Shown here piece by piece: positions 1-12,719 of a stretch of DNA of 64,000 nucleotides. The translations under genes and the position numbers were made by a program. The number at the start of each line of letters is the position of its first letter. The first letter of the stretch is position 1. The DNA lies in NCBI GenBank assembly GCA_964247055.1, contig OZ176055.1, positions 8,990,001 to 9,054,000 on the forward strand. The letters are read 5' to 3'. Source of the DNA: Paragordius varius (taxonomy: Eukaryota; Nematomorpha). A model generated the notes under the pieces. That model was not told where the DNA came from and searched no databases. It was given only the letters and a program-made list of their open reading frames with translations.

Positions 1-3000
1 AATGTGGAAAAATCCTTTCAGAAAGGAAATGGAATTCTTGGTTTAATATTTTTTACTGGGGGGATCAAATTTAACTGGAACTGTTTTTTTTGTTAAGGAA
101 AACTGTTCAAAACTTATAAATAGTAATATTATTTTTAAAATGTTTCCCATTATTTTTAATGGTTAATTTTGGATTTTTTCACAAAAATGATCCTATATAG
201 GTAAATATTTTTGCCTGTTACCATATTAACCCTTCTGTAAATTCTTTCGAATCTAAATTAGATATTAATCACTAAACCGCTCTTCCTTGTATTTTTATTT
301 ATATACCTTTGAAATTTAATTTAAATTTTTAAACATTAAGATAACCCTGATGAAATTCAATCTCAACAAAGACGCAAATTATCATACGAAAAATTAGGCA
401 TCGATTGTGATAAACCTTCAACTAGTTGTCAAACAAATATGGATTTCGATGATTCCAAAACGGGCAACACAGAAAAATATTTGATATTTACTACAGGTCA
501 TTTATTTCGATTCCTCCTAATTTTATGTAGAATTTAATCAATTTTCTTCTCTCAATCGCTAAAATCCAGTAAAATATATCATAATTGTTTAGGATAGATG
601 TGTGCGAAGTTTTCCGGTTGATATTTTTGTAAATTAATTATTCTACATAGTATATGTATCATTGGAATATTTGTAAGAATATGGCCAACGCTCTACATGC
701 TCCTTATTTATGATAAACCAACCATAAATTGGTGATTTTATAGAAAAAAAATGGCGACAGCTCTTTAATCGATACTTTTTTTTTCAAACACATGAATTTG
801 TCCTCAATTTTAATTACTGTATTTATGTATTATAGGTTCGCATTCGTACGTTCCACACCAAGTAGGTTTTAAGCGAATAGCTAAAACGCTCAATTTACCG
901 AGCGTTTGGGAAAGTGTACAAAAAGCCCGATTAAATAACCTAGTTGAAAGAATTGAACACCAACTTTCAAGCTTTGATTATGATGGCGGCGGTGGTGACA
1001 TTCAACAATCAGGCGACAATTCTAATTTCTCTGCATCTCACACAACACCTAGAAACGAGGAAGAAATTCAAAATTTAATTCAACGTAAGATTTGGATTTT
1101 AAATTTTTCAAATTTAAGAAGCCGTATATTTTGAAAAAAACAGGAGGGCTAGTCAAAAAATTATTATAATTGCTTAGACTACTCACTAATATTATATATA
1201 TCTTACTTGAAATGTCATATAACTTTATCTGTGCAAAGATTTTTTATTATATCTATATAAAAATTGGTTATATCCCAAAACATAGTATATTAATTACACA
1301 ACAGTTTATGTTTAATTATGCGCCCTCAAATATTATTGCAAAACAGATTTAAAGCTATTTTTAATAGGAAAAATTAGGTTAAATTACCCTATAAAAATAA
1401 TTTCATCATGTAGTTAAAACTAAAATTCAAACGTAAAAATATAAAGACAATTTTGTTTTAAACATAACCAACCATACTTTTCAAACATATAACCTAATCT
1501 TGAAATAAGTAATCTATTTAATATATTGTAGTTTAAAACAATGCATTCATTATATTTAAAATATATGGTTGTGTCCTTTAAAAAGAATTTTGGTCTTTAT
1601 GATTTTTACGTTTTGTCGTTCGTATACAAATTCAATTTTTTTATTGTAAACCCGAATATTTTGGTGGGGGTAGATTACATTGAATTGGAATATATGTTGG
1701 ATGAACAAACCAATGCTACTAATAATAGTAGCTGTCCTTTTAACAATAATGACATTGTTCCTTCTTCTAGAATATTCTCTTCGAATGTGACGACTGCCCG
1801 TCTTATACCTCACCCCGATATCCATCCACACCCAGAAGAAGTTTGCTGTTTCAGCATTTTTGAAAAATTTTAAAAATCAAAATATATAGTAAAATTTGGG
1901 GTAAAATAGTTAAAAAAATGATTTTATTTCATTATAATCATCAATGCTGTTGTTCTTCAGAGTTGAAGGTAGCTGATTTGAGATAAGTTTTTATTGCTAT
2001 TTTCCAATTGTTTTTATTTTCCGCATCTTCTATTATTAATTTGGCCTCAGTAAGATCATCATATATAGTACAGGAGTTTAATTGAAAATTAAAAATGAAT
2101 CAAAATGGTTATTAACATGTTTATCCACATAGCTTACGGTAAAGTGCAGTGTCTAAGTTTGTATGAGCCTAAATAAGCTTTGACCTTTATATAGCATAAC
2201 GTCTTGAATGCTAAAATCAAATTTCTTTTTTGTAATAAAATCATACGTATTTTATACTAAACATTACAGTTAAAATTAAAAAAAAATTCCAAAATATATA
2301 TTATAAAGAACCATATTTTTAATGATGAACCTTAATTTTTTAATTAGGAGTGAAATGTAAATTGGTATGAAATTTAATTTTTACATAATTTGGTGTATAA
2401 GCGTGATTATATAGAAAAAAGAGCACGGATTAAAAAATAGGTTTTTTTATATAAATTTTTTTATTTTTCATGTTTTGTTAATTAATTATAAGTATTTAAA
2501 TAATATTACTATATATATATGTATACACAAAAAGAGATATTACTACAAATTAAAAGTATGTTTATACCTTAAAATAAGCTCGAATTTTACCCAATTTGAC
2601 ATCATACATTTTTATTACTTTATAAATTGGATTTTTTTATATATATGTTTTTTTCAGATGGATTTTGATAGTATTGATATGGTGCTTGAAATGCATGGCC
2701 ATATTGTTGGGTTATCATTGGACAGGGAGAATAGGTTGTTTTATGGGTTTTTTTAAAAAAGTATTATATACATATACCAAAGACTTTAATTTAATTACAA
2801 ATTCTAATTGCAGTACTACTAGGTTGCAGTACTACTAGGAAATAATACATAAACCAAAAATTTTTATGTATACCATTTACAATTCAAATCACCCTAAAAA
2901 TAGATTATGTGTTTTCCGGCTTATATAACTTATTATTCATATGAAATATATCTTTATGGCTTATTTTATTTTTCAGTAGTATTTTAATTACAAACAAAGT

Positions 3001-6000
3001 TTTTTATTTTAAAAATATGAAGAATAAGTAATCTTAATATATATATTAGAATGAACTTGAATTGTTCAATGATAAATTTAAAGCGTAAATGGTTTATAAA
3101 AATCAAAATAAGATTTTTTTTGGTTTTACTTTTAAAGTTCAGCCATTCTTTCTAAAATATTTAATATAGTGCATCGTTTTGCATTGAAAATACGGAATAA
3201 TGTAAATATTTTATATACCATTTGCACTTCAAGAGTGTCCTTAAACACTTCACTTTAACTCCTTAAACTTTTTAAGTTTGGAATCAACCATTAATAATGC
3301 ACGTATTTACTTTTAATATTATTATTTTTTAACCTAATTTTCTCCTTTTATCATATTATATATTCATATATTTTATATTAATAATGTTTATTTAAGAACC
3401 AATTTTTTGTTTCAAACTTATATCTTCAAATTCAACAATATTATTCAATCATAAATATTTTATATTGAAATGGTAATATTTAATTTTATGTCAAAATCAT
3501 ATTAAAATTAATAATATTTTATGAACATAAAGATATACGGTTTCTGAAGTCGATTAAGTAGTTAAATTAAGAGAATAGGTTCAAAATAATAAATATATTA
3601 ATGATACAACGGCTGTTTGATTGATTAAGTCAAAAATAGCTTAGTTTGTTTTGTAGGAGCAACTTAAAGTGCAAATGGTATAGGTTATGAAAAAAATCGT
3701 AAGGTTAAAACAAAATTTTTTGTCTCTTTTAAATTTTACATTTTGTTTTGCTATTATAATTTGAATGTTAATTTGTATATGCATATAGATGGTTATACGT
3801 GAATGTTAGACCATGGCCAGAAAACTGCATGTTAAGTGATCCTTTAAATCCGCCCCCCATGGCTCAACAATGTGAAATTCGAGTCATTGATATGCATACT
3901 TTAACGGTGTTGTGTTCTTTTATATTTTTATTTACTTTTTTTTTATTTTTTCCGCCTTCACAGGTAGTTTGTATAAAGACAAAAACATAAATAGCAAGAT
4001 TAATATAGTTTTTTTAGCTCTTTAGGCTCTCTTTTGTATTTTGTGGTTGTAAAATAGTGGAATAGAGTTATGAATTGGTAATATACAACAATTGCAAATT
4101 TAACAATAGAATTATAATAACATTATAAAAGTATGGATGTCTTTAGTATAAAAATAAAAACATTTTATCTATGAAGTTTTTTGTCTGTAAAATTTCGGTT
4201 TAATTTCAATTTTTGCTGTAGAATAAAGGATTAAAAGTGTTACTGCTTTGTATTTAAACACTTTGTTTTATAAATCTGCCGCCTATTATAATAGATTGTA
4301 CCAAATGTAATATACAGTTCCCATCTTGCCTATACACCCAATGATGAATGTTACTTTCTTTTCATGGATTCTTGTTCGGATTTCATTGCAAGGTGCTTAG
4401 TTTTAACACATAAAATGCCATTTCAAAATTCTAGTTGGTTTTTTATATCACACAACAAACAACGAAACTTTAGCCTATAAATTTTTTAAGAGCCATATTT
4501 TAGGAAATTAAACAATTGATAACTTATATGACTGAGATTTGATGGAATATGGGGTCAAGAAAATAATAACCCGCGTAACACATTTTAAGTCTACCTAATT
4601 TTGCTACAAGAAAAATATAAAGCTTTCATAATTATGATTAGTTACAATTTATTACGACACTGTTTTACAGTTAAAATTGAAATTATACGGATAAAATGCA
4701 AAAATTTAATGACAAATTGTTATAAACTGCAAAAGAAATTGTGATGTATATTGGTAACACAACCAATTTAATATCAACAAATTAAGGTTTGAAAATGTAT
4801 GATTGTGTTTTAGAAAAAAATATTTTATATTTTTACGTTTTATCGTCTATATTTGTCAGTTTTTACTGTAAAATTTACTTTTTAATACATATTTTACGTT
4901 TCAACTTATGTTTCAAATTTATCTACATCTTGTCTTTTCTACTAGTGGTTCTGAAAACAAAAACGCCTATATATGGGATAAAAGTAGCAACAACACTAAT
5001 TTATGTGTGGCTAAATTAAGGCATCGCAGTGTTGTTAATTGTGTTGCATTTTGTCCAACTGACCCGGAAATTTGTATTTCTGTGGGCAATGACCATGAAA
5101 TAAAGGTATATATTATTATCTTACTTATGTCTTTAATTTACTTTTTATCGTATAAAAATAAAATCATTACAATTGAATTATTAGATTTTTAATTTCAATA
5201 ATATATATATAATTTATTTATATATATATTATTCCATAAATATGGTTAAAATGATTATTATTATTAATAAAAGCTTTTTACATTATTTTAAGTTTAATTT
5301 GACGGTGTCAAAATACTTTAAAGCTACCATTTTATCAGGGAAAATTGGTTTATTTGCAGCTTATGAGTTTATATACGCCTATTATAAAATCTCATAATGC
5401 GTATGTTTATTACAGTTGAAATTAAAATTATATACAGATAAAATTAAAAACATATATAGACAATATTATTTATCAAAAAGACCTCTATAAACTTTTTGCA
5501 TTTCCATATAACGTATTAAATTTAAATTGTAAAATATATATACCGATCTGTATTTCTTACTTTGCAATTCAAAACAATGTTGTATTAAAAAAAGTAAGGG
5601 TTAAAAAGTAAGTACAACAGTTTTTTAAATGGGATATTTGTATTGTTGAAAGACGTTTTTTTCTGTATATTCCCAATTTTAACTATATTTGTATAAGTAA
5701 AAATTGAAATTAGAAAGAAACATAATAATTGAATATCTTCATAAAGTCAACTAACTATATTAGTTTAATCTTATTTTTCTCTAACATTTCGTTTTCTGTT
5801 GCAACATAAAAAATAGAGATGTGGATTTGTCAGACATCCAATATATATTTCTAAATTGTAATCATGGTAAGTAGGTATAATAAGTGAAAATTAAAGAAAT
5901 TAGGCTTTTTAAGTTTACCTCTTTATCCATTATTTTTACTGTATTTTATGTGATTTAGATTTGGGTTTCACGAAGGAAATATGCAAAGCTTAGACATCAT

Positions 6001-6036
6001 AACTCATTAGAGCCCATCTCATCTTACTTAACATGA
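1..6036 (+). CDS. FBXW5: FBXW5-like F-box/WD40 protein, 5' end outside window
   Basis: In vertebrates FBXW5 is a WD40 substrate adaptor of cullin-RING ubiquitin ligases. Exons read here: 341-496, 836-1084, 1674-1840, 2658-2734, 3789-3908, 4318-4392, 4946-5105 and 5959-6036, all joined in compatible phase; a further piece 1-40 is open and phase-compatible but unproven. Family-specific blocks seen in order are LIFTTGSHSYVPHQVGFKRI, the HGHIVGLSL stretch, LYVNVRPWPENC, NPPPMAQQ, AYTPNDECYFLF, the WD repeat end NAYIWD, CVAKLRHRSVVNCVAFCP, and IKIWVSRRKYAKLRHH before the stop. These match the C-terminal half of FBXW5 as I remember it. The donor of exon 3789-3908 was set at 3908 rather than 3906 because only that keeps frame with the next exon. 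A Gly/Asn-rich insertion lies around 970-1060. The F-box itself is not in the window. Introns carry MITE copies, for example 4668-4868. Confidence 0.88.
1413..1645. mobile_element. MITE family A, decayed copy in FBXW5 intron
   Basis: Inverted-repeat element resembling the family A consensus: the left end starts GTTAAAACTAAAATTCAAACG with following AAATATAAAGACAA, and the right end reads TTTACGTTTTGTCG then a degenerate TTTTTTATTGTA. It ends 28 bp before the splice acceptor at 1673. Confidence 0.55.
2871..3093. mobile_element. Foldback-like MITE family B, short-armed copy
   Basis: Starts TACCATTTACAATTCAAATC and ends GCGTAAATGGT. The centre shares the family core (ATTATGTGTTTTC, then TATGAAATATATCTTTATGG). 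Only one or two terminal repeat units per arm remain. It lies in the FBXW5 intron 2735-3788. Confidence 0.6.
3215..3681. mobile_element. MITE family B variant with a different arm repeat
   Basis: Begins TATACCATTTGCACTTCAAG and ends CTTAAAGTGCAAATGGTA. The arms carry AGTGTCCTTAAACACTTCA units rather than the AATTCACCCTTGAA units of the main family. It shares the same FBXW5 intron as the copy at 2871. Confidence 0.55.
4668..4868. mobile_element. MITE family A copy, TA-flanked, in FBXW5 intron
   Basis: Left end CAGTTAAAATTGAAATTATA, right end complementary (TTTTACGTTTTATCG then TTTTTACTG), flanked by TA on both sides. The TIR length, TA duplication and lack of coding capacity fit a Tc1/mariner-type non-autonomous element. 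It lies 77 bp upstream of the acceptor at 4945. Confidence 0.7.
5416..5690. mobile_element. MITE family A, strongly decayed
   Basis: CAGTTGAAATTAAAATTATA at the left and TTTTTTTCTGTATATTCCCA then AATTTTAACTATA at the right resemble the family A ends. It lies in the last FBXW5 intron (5106-5958). Boundaries are approximate. Confidence 0.35.
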
Positions 6037-6381
6037 ACCAAATATGAATTTTACCCAAATAATACCTAGCAAAAATTTGTTATAAATTATTTTTATTTAT
6101 TTAAATATTTGTTAATTATTAGATATAGTATTTAGTAGAATTAATATGATAGTAATTTATTGTTAATAAAGCTATTTTACAATATCTCGTGTTTAAATTA
6201 AGATAATATCCAACTATGCATATGTAACTAAATTTCAAATATAATAATTAGAGAAATGTCGTTTAGAGAAATTATAAAGCTAAAAAGTCAATAGAGTTTA
6301 TTTATTAAACAATTAAACTAAAAAATATCATATTTTGTGCCGTTATGGGTGCTTATATAAGTTGTATGTTAAAACATTTGC
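6037..6381. other. Intergenic, nothing recognised
   Basis: AT-rich sequence after the FBXW5 stop. It presumably includes the 3' UTR; AATAAA-like strings occur (TTAATAAAGC near 6165) but no element or gene could be assigned. Confidence 0.5.
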
Positions 6382-6842
6382 ATTATACTATTTGAAATTG
6401 AAGAGTGTCCTTAAACACTTATTTGGTCCTTAAATATTTCAAGTGTCCTAGAACACTTCAAGTTGTTAGTTAAATTTTTTATTGATTTAAACCCAATTTT
6501 ATTTATTTATATAAATTTTTACAATTAAAAATAAAATTTATAACTTATTTTTTCCAATTAAATAAAATTATAAACTTATAAGTGTGTTTAATAAAAAATT
6601 GGAAATAAAAAATACAAAAAACATTAATTTAGGTGCTTTATAAATATTCAAAATAATTTTCAAGATATATGGTTTTTTGAATGATCAAAAGTCGATAATG
6701 ATCTTGATGTTAAATAAAAAAAATAGATAAAAAATAATTAAATAGGTGAATATACACGATTTGATTGATAATAGTTAAAAAGAAAACAAAAAAATTTTAG
6801 GACCAATTTGAAGTGTTCAAGTACACTTTTAAAATCGGTATA
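6382..6842. mobile_element. MITE family B variant, decayed
   Basis: Left arm has repeated AGTGTCCTTAAACACTT and AAGTGTCCTAGAACACTTC; right arm has GAAGTGTTCAAGTACACTTT and a terminal GGTATA. It is the same subfamily as the element at 3215-3681, with eroded ends. Confidence 0.45.
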
Positions 6843-7539
6843 CATCCAAATATTATTAAATTTACATAATATAATTATGAATGTATAACTATTTTGCATG
6901 ATCACAATTACTATAAAATAACCAACAAATATATATTAGCATTAACTCAAAATAAAGTTCTATCACAGGGGTGTTCAACACAAATATCTTCGCTGCTCCT
7001 TTAAAAAATAATTGTAAATTTTAGATAATGCATCCAAAGAATCGTATATTTTGATTAAATTCAATTTCATATATTTTAACATTTTTTAGAGCACTTTTGA
7101 ATACCGAAAAAGTGGACATGCTTGGTTTTAAAAATATGGATATTCTTATATAAACATATTTACCTAAAGTTTTTACGTTTTGTCTATACTTTCAATTTTT
7201 AAGAAATATATAGAGGTGCAATCAACATAAGATGGTTTTAGTTTTAATTTGTAAAATATATCTTGCCAATAACTTTGCTATTGGTTGTAAATATATTAAT
7301 GTTCTAAAAAATTTAAGGGTATTAAAATCGCTATCTTGAATTGACCTTTGACAGACACGAAAATTTGATTAAAAATAACCTTACCATATCTCAATATATT
7401 ATATATGATTAAAGTATTTATTTGTTTGTGTATGATATAGTAATCCCATTTTTGGGATGATGGATAATAAAACATTAATTGAATGATTGCCTATAACAAA
7501 ATTTTTTTGTAAATAAGTATTTTGAGTTAGAGAGGTATA
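6843..7539. other. Intergenic, one possible hAT-like MITE
   Basis: Mostly featureless AT-rich DNA. About 6964-7122 starts CAGGGGTGTTCAACA and ends in GTGGACATGCTTGG, which resembles the ends of the element at 47452-47646. The termini do not pair well and no target duplication is visible, so the call is weak. Confidence 0.3.
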
Positions 7540-8100
7540 TTGGTGACGGGTGGGTGTAAAACTTAATATACGTAACATTAAGACAGTTGCATCAAAATCA
7601 GTTCAAGTCTAACAATAAACCGACCGGTAAGATCTGTTTCAAATTGGTTCTCACCCAAAACAACCAATATTTCAAACTCCATCTATCCTAATGCTGAAAA
7701 ATGGTGGTTTTGGTTACGGATGGATGTAAAACTTAATATACTATAATCATTAAGACAGTTTCATCAAAATCAGTTGTCCAAGTATTACATTAAACCGTCC
7801 GGCAAAATCTGTTTCAAAGTGGTTCTAACTCAAAACAACCACCCCAACCTCCATCTATCCTAATACTGAAAAGTGGTGGTTTCGGTAACGGATGGATGTA
7901 AATCTACCTTTACATCAAAACACCCAATGCTTTAAGACATTTTCCTTTTGATATAACCACCACTTTTCAGTATTAGGATAGATGGAGTTTGGAATGTTGA
8001 TTGTTTTGGCTTAGAACCAATTTGAAACAGATTTTCCCGGACGGTTTAATGTAAGAGTTGGACAACTGATTTTGATGCAACTGTCTTAATGAGTAAAATA
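7540..8100. repeat. Two direct copies plus one inverted copy of a ~170-bp repeat (hairpin)
   Basis: Direct units near 7540-7715 and 7715-7890 share GGATGGATGTAAAACTTAAT, TAAGACAGTT, ATCAAAATCAGTT, TCTGTTTCAAA and CTCCATCTATCCTAAT. The segment 7955-8095 is the reverse complement of the second unit with few mismatches. The 7770-7890 and 7955-8095 arms would form a hairpin of over 100 bp around a short loop. No coding potential is visible. Confidence 0.8.
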
Positions 8101-8129
8101 TTTGTTTTTAAGGGATAATAAATAATTTA

Positions 8130-9010
8130 GGCCCTTATTTAACTCACATACTCTCATAGGTTTTCTGAAATTTGGCTATAAAGGCATGCTGTATCGATAT
8201 GGTAACGCAGTTTTACGCTGGTAGCCCCCTAACCAGGGGCAAGACAAAAAAAGCTCGATTAAAATTTTTTCCTTAATTCGGGTAATATCTGGAATCATTG
8301 ATTCCATATACTCTCGTGAAAATTTCGAAAATCCTATATGGTGGCGCATTCTGGGCAAGGGCTCAATTAAAGGGTAAATTAATAAAACCGCTCTTTTGCC
8401 TTTTTACGGTTAATTTTTCAAGCCCTTATTGAACTCATATGGCCTGATAAGTTTGCTAAAATTTGCCTCCAAAGTCACGCTATCGATATGGTGGCGCAGT
8501 TGTTGGCGGGTAGCCCCCTACCCAGAGGTCAATATAGAAATGACGTTGATTAAAAATTTTGCCTTTATACGGGAATACCTGGAATCATTCATTCCATATG
8601 TTTTTAATAGTTTTTGGAAGAATGTTTTCAAAACTAAATAAAAGTTTAATGATAGCGCATTTTTTAGGACGTAAAAGGCCTAATTAAGGGCTATTTAATA
8701 AAAACCGCTCGTAAATTTTTGCCTTTGTACGGGTAATATTTCAGACAATTATTAAACATATGGCCTGATAATTTTTCTAAAAATTAACTCCTAAACAAGG
8801 CAATTTCAATGCGGAGGCGCAGTTTTAGGCGGGTAGCTCCCTAGCCAGAAGATGATGCAAAAAAAGCGTTTGATTAAAAGTTTTGGAGAGAATACCTGGT
8901 ATCATGATTGAATACATATGCCCTTATTAGTTTTTGGAAAGCCTCAAAAGTGAAAAATCATTCTATGGTGGAGCATTTTTTAGGTCGTTGAAGGTTTAAT
9001 TAACGCTAAT
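8130..9010. repeat. Three tandem ~295-bp units, GC-richer than surroundings
   Basis: Units begin near 8130, 8420 and 8730. Each contains a TATCGATATGGTGGCGCAGT-like block (the third copy reads GCGGAGGCGCAGTTTTAGGC), GCGGGTAGCCCCCTA, CTGGAATCATTSATTCCATA, and a GGCGCATT...AATTAA...GGGTA stretch. Copies differ from each other by many substitutions. No ORF is conserved among copies, so it reads as a non-coding satellite or transposon fragment. Confidence 0.75.
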
Positions 9011-9017
9011 TTAAAAA

Positions 9018-9350
9018 ACCTAGGGTAAAAAGAGGGCCTAAATTAAAACAGCCGACTATGTTCGGCGCAATCAAAAATAAGTAAAAAATAATAAATATGC
9101 AACACGTTTTCTGAAAAATTGTCTCAAAAAGACACGAATTTTGTGGACTAAACCCGTTTTTTACACGGTAGGTGCCCGAACTGAAGGCCTAATTCAAAAA
9201 AAAGCGAAGCCATTGTCGTGGCATTCATCAATGATTATATTTTTTCGACATTTAGATTTGAATGAGTCTACCGGTTTTCCAGAAACAGATCCCAAAGCCA
9301 GCATTTATCGTTTCTATAAATATATAGATTATCTAAAGAAATCCAGCCAA
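9018..9350 (+). repeat. Interspersed repeat family C, copy 1
   Basis: About 330 bp shared with 30725-31060. Common blocks are GTAAAAAGAGGGCCTAAATT, CCGACTATGTT, CAACACGTTCTC-like, AATTGTCTCAAAAA, TCTACCGGTTTTCC and TATAAATATATAGATTA. Copies differ by indels and substitutions and the reading frame is not conserved. It is non-coding and of unknown class. Confidence 0.75.
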
Positions 9351-9370
9351 AATGATAAACATTGATCTGA

Positions 9371-12067
9371 AATGAACACAACATATTGGAGCTTACTTTT
9401 TATAAACCGTATAAATCGGATTGGTATAAGCTTTTTACTAAATGACTCAATTTTAAAATAATGGTTAGCAGATTATATATATAAAATGAAAAAAACAACA
9501 ATATTTAGATTAATCAATGTTGATTAATGAAGATTAAATTTAAACATAATTATTAGATCGAGGCCTTAAATTTATTCAGCCAAAATCAGGAGACTTTTCA
9601 TTTAAAATCAACACTTTTTAATCCTATATTTAAATTCATTTTAAAAGTTTAATAACTATGAATATACCCTTAAATTTTAATTTTCTTATTTTTGAAGTTT
9701 TAAACTCATACTTTTTAAACTTTATTTATAATCATTTTAAAAATTTTATTACTATATGCATTTTCCCTTAAAATTATTTTTTATTTTTTGAAGTTTTAAT
9801 CAAAATATTTAATCTTTTGCATCATAAATATATGTTAATTTAAAAGAGCTTTATTGAACAATTAACATTTATGTAATTTAATACATCAAATACAAATATA
9901 AGCAAGATTTGGTGATTATAAATGCTTAAAAAATATTTATTAATTAAGTTTTAGTTGATTAAAAATAAGTTTTTGCTTGGAAAAATGTGGGTCTAATTAG
10001 AAAAAGCGTTGTTTGTTTTATAAAAGTATTTATATTTAACATATTCTTATCGTACAAATTTAGCTACCCTACTTAAAATGACGCCATCCCCAATGAGTTT
10101 AGCTCATAAAAAATAATATTTATGCTCATTTATCATTTCTTTTTGGGATATTATCTTAAATCATAGTTTTGTGGGAAAACACCTTTGTTGTCTCTAAAAA
10201 CTGGACCTAATTTTAACAAATATTTGAAATGTTTATGATGATAAACATAAGGTAATCCCTTTTTAATATAATGATTGCAAAGAATTTTTACCAAAATATG
10301 GGAAAATTGCAATATGAATATATGGGAACAACCCACAAATGATATAGGGCCACACTGATGACACTGCAAACAAGTACACACTTGTGAAGAAAGATTATAT
10401 TCAATTTGATTTTAATTTAACCCTTTTCATCATTATTTTTAACTTTAGTAAATATTTTTCGATTCAATATCAAATTGATCAATACTTTAGTTTGATGGGA
10501 TGATTGAAAAAGCTTGGGGCATAACATTTAAACATTTGCGAAAGCGATGATTGGAGGATGTGTTTTAATTTTTTAATCGTATCTATGTAGTTTGCGGAGC
10601 CCGGGACAAAAAACTCTTAGAGCGCCCCCCGCCTCTTTTTAAAAGCCACTTTTAGAACATTTCAACATAAACACTATAGATACGAGAGCACGGTCATATA
10701 AAATTTAATTCTAGTATATTTTAAAAAAGCGACATTATTAATTTATACAGATATATATAGGGCTAATTACTTATTGTATAATTGTAGTTTTAATCTCTAT
10801 TTATTGGATCAATAACTAGGGTTCCAGGTGTATTTAAGTTGTTATTATTAAAGGGTACCGGTTTGTGTCGCATACACTTTTTTAATGTTATTATAGTCAG
10901 ATATTTTCGTTAAATAAGATTTTATAATTATTCGCATTTTATTTGTTTTATATTCTCTTCCTGGATTTTTCGTTTTTGCACCGCTGCGTTTAGGCATTGA
11001 TATCTGATAAAAATGAAAGTAATCATAAAAAATACAAGGCTATATTAATAATAAAAACCTACCTTGTTAGAGATGGAATATCTTGGGGATTAAAATAAAT
11101 AAAATTGGGTTTCGAAATTGATATAATTAAAATAAAGCTATTATAAATTATAAGAATAAGAGATAAGGTTTTAAACAGAGTCAGAGGTTAAAATAATTAA
11201 ATTATAGGCAATAAAAGAATAACAATATGTGCCTGATAAAGAAACGTTTTTTAAGCGAAAAAAAGTTTGCACATGTTGAAGGGATTACCTACATGAAAGT
11301 TGTTTTTTGCATAATGTTTGCTCTTGATCTCATTTATATAATTTTTATATCACAGTAGCGTATGGCTAAAACATTGTTAGTGCAAAATAGGATAAAAAAC
11401 ACTTTTTTTATAAAAAACAGGGGGATATTATGGAAAGTTTATACAAAATTAGGGGATCTTGGTATATGTAAAATGTGCATATTTGGATTTTTAAATTGCG
11501 ATAGATAAATGTAAAAATATTATTGAAACATAATTTCCCAGATTTTTGATAAAAATTATATTTACGTTTTATGGTACAAATTAGGTTAATAATAGGGTAT
11601 ATATTTTAGGAATTATAACGTAAATTGCTGAACAATCTCATTAGAAAGTTCTTATTATTTTTGCATAATTAAAATTTAATTTTAATATTCATTTGGGCGC
11701 CCCTAAATAACGGCACCCGGGGCATGATGCACCCCCTTGCTCCCCCCCTTCCTCGGTACGCCCCTGATTCAAAAGGAGTAAACATTTTTCAGGATCATCG
11801 TTTTACAGTCTCAAATTTATTAAGAGGCAGTGTAGTTTACCATGCGTCCTAAAAACTGCTTTAAAAGATTACTTGTGGATTTTGGAAAATCCCTATTTTC
11901 ACAGGGGATGGTTGGAACATAGAGGCTATTTTTTAAAATAACTCAACCACCGGAGTATTGATAATTGAACAAAAAAAATATTTTTAGTTTGAATGGGTTT
12001 ACATATCCGGTTAATGTGAATGAATCAAACGCTAATTTCTACATCATTTCATAAATATATAGATATA
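9371..12067. other. Long gene-free stretch with transposon-end debris
   Basis: No gene or intact element recognised. Two GC-rich islands stand out in the AT background: about 10588-10645 (GCGGAGCCCGGGACAAAAAA and GCGCCCCCCGCC) and about 11690-11766, which ends in GGTACGCCCCTG. The latter looks like the terminus of a DNA transposon with CAGGGGCGTACC ends, but no partner terminus was found. A minus-strand 76-codon ORF at 10151-10381 has no recognisable family. Confidence 0.45.
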
Positions 12068-12354
12068 CAGTAAAAATTGAAATTATACGGACAAAACGTA
12101 AAAATATAAAGACAAAATATTTTTTCAAAAGACAATTATACTTTTTTGAACCTTAATTTAACTTATTAAAAATTAGTAACAATCATAAAATATGTAAAAA
12201 ATTTGTTACTAATATAAATCTCTATTGCATACTTTGGCGCTTAAAACAATATTTTACAGATAAAAAAAATCAAGATTTATATAATATGGTTGTATTTTAG
12301 AAAAAAATATTTATCTTTATATTTTTCCTTTTGTCCGAATTATAAATTTTACTG
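12068..12354. mobile_element. MITE family A, well-preserved copy
   Basis: Ends are CAGTAAAAATTGAAATTATA on the left and TATAAATTTTACTG on the right, flanked by TA at both sides. Internally it has ACGTAAAAATATAAAGACAA and an inverted match. It is one of the best copies for defining the family (about 290 bp). Confidence 0.75.
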
Positions 12355-12719
12355 TAAGTGTCCTGAGCAAATAGGGCATTTCGAAAAAAAAACTTTGCGA
12401 TATTCTTTAAATATCTGGGATTCCACGCATTCTCGACCAACACATATAGGAGATGTTGTTTCCACTGATCATAAAAAAAGGTTTTTTTTGCATAAAACTT
12501 GCTTTCTTGGGTTAGAACTAAACATGAAACAAATTATAAAAAGTATATCCACGATGATCGGTGCATTTTTTAATGTCATTATATGTTTAAGGTCACTACA
12601 TTTGAATGGGGTTACATGCCCGACCGGAAATTGTTTGATAAACACACATTTATTTGTATAAAAAGCGCATTTTAAGGGAAATGCCAAAAAGCCTAAGCTT
12701 ATAGCGCTGAAGGTGATTT

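Noticed and set aside
1541-1873. 110-codon ORF as a complete small gene
   Set aside because: Its first half is a MITE remnant; only 1674-1840 is coding, as an exon of FBXW5.
3789-3906. FBXW5 exon ending at 3906 with donor ACG|GTGTTG
   Set aside because: It leaves the next exon (AYTPNDECYF) out of frame; ending at 3908 restores frame.
9141-9365. 74-codon plus-strand ORF, and the similar 103-codon ORF at 30805-31116
   Set aside because: Both lie in repeat C, and indels between the copies change the frame, so the repeat is not under protein selection.
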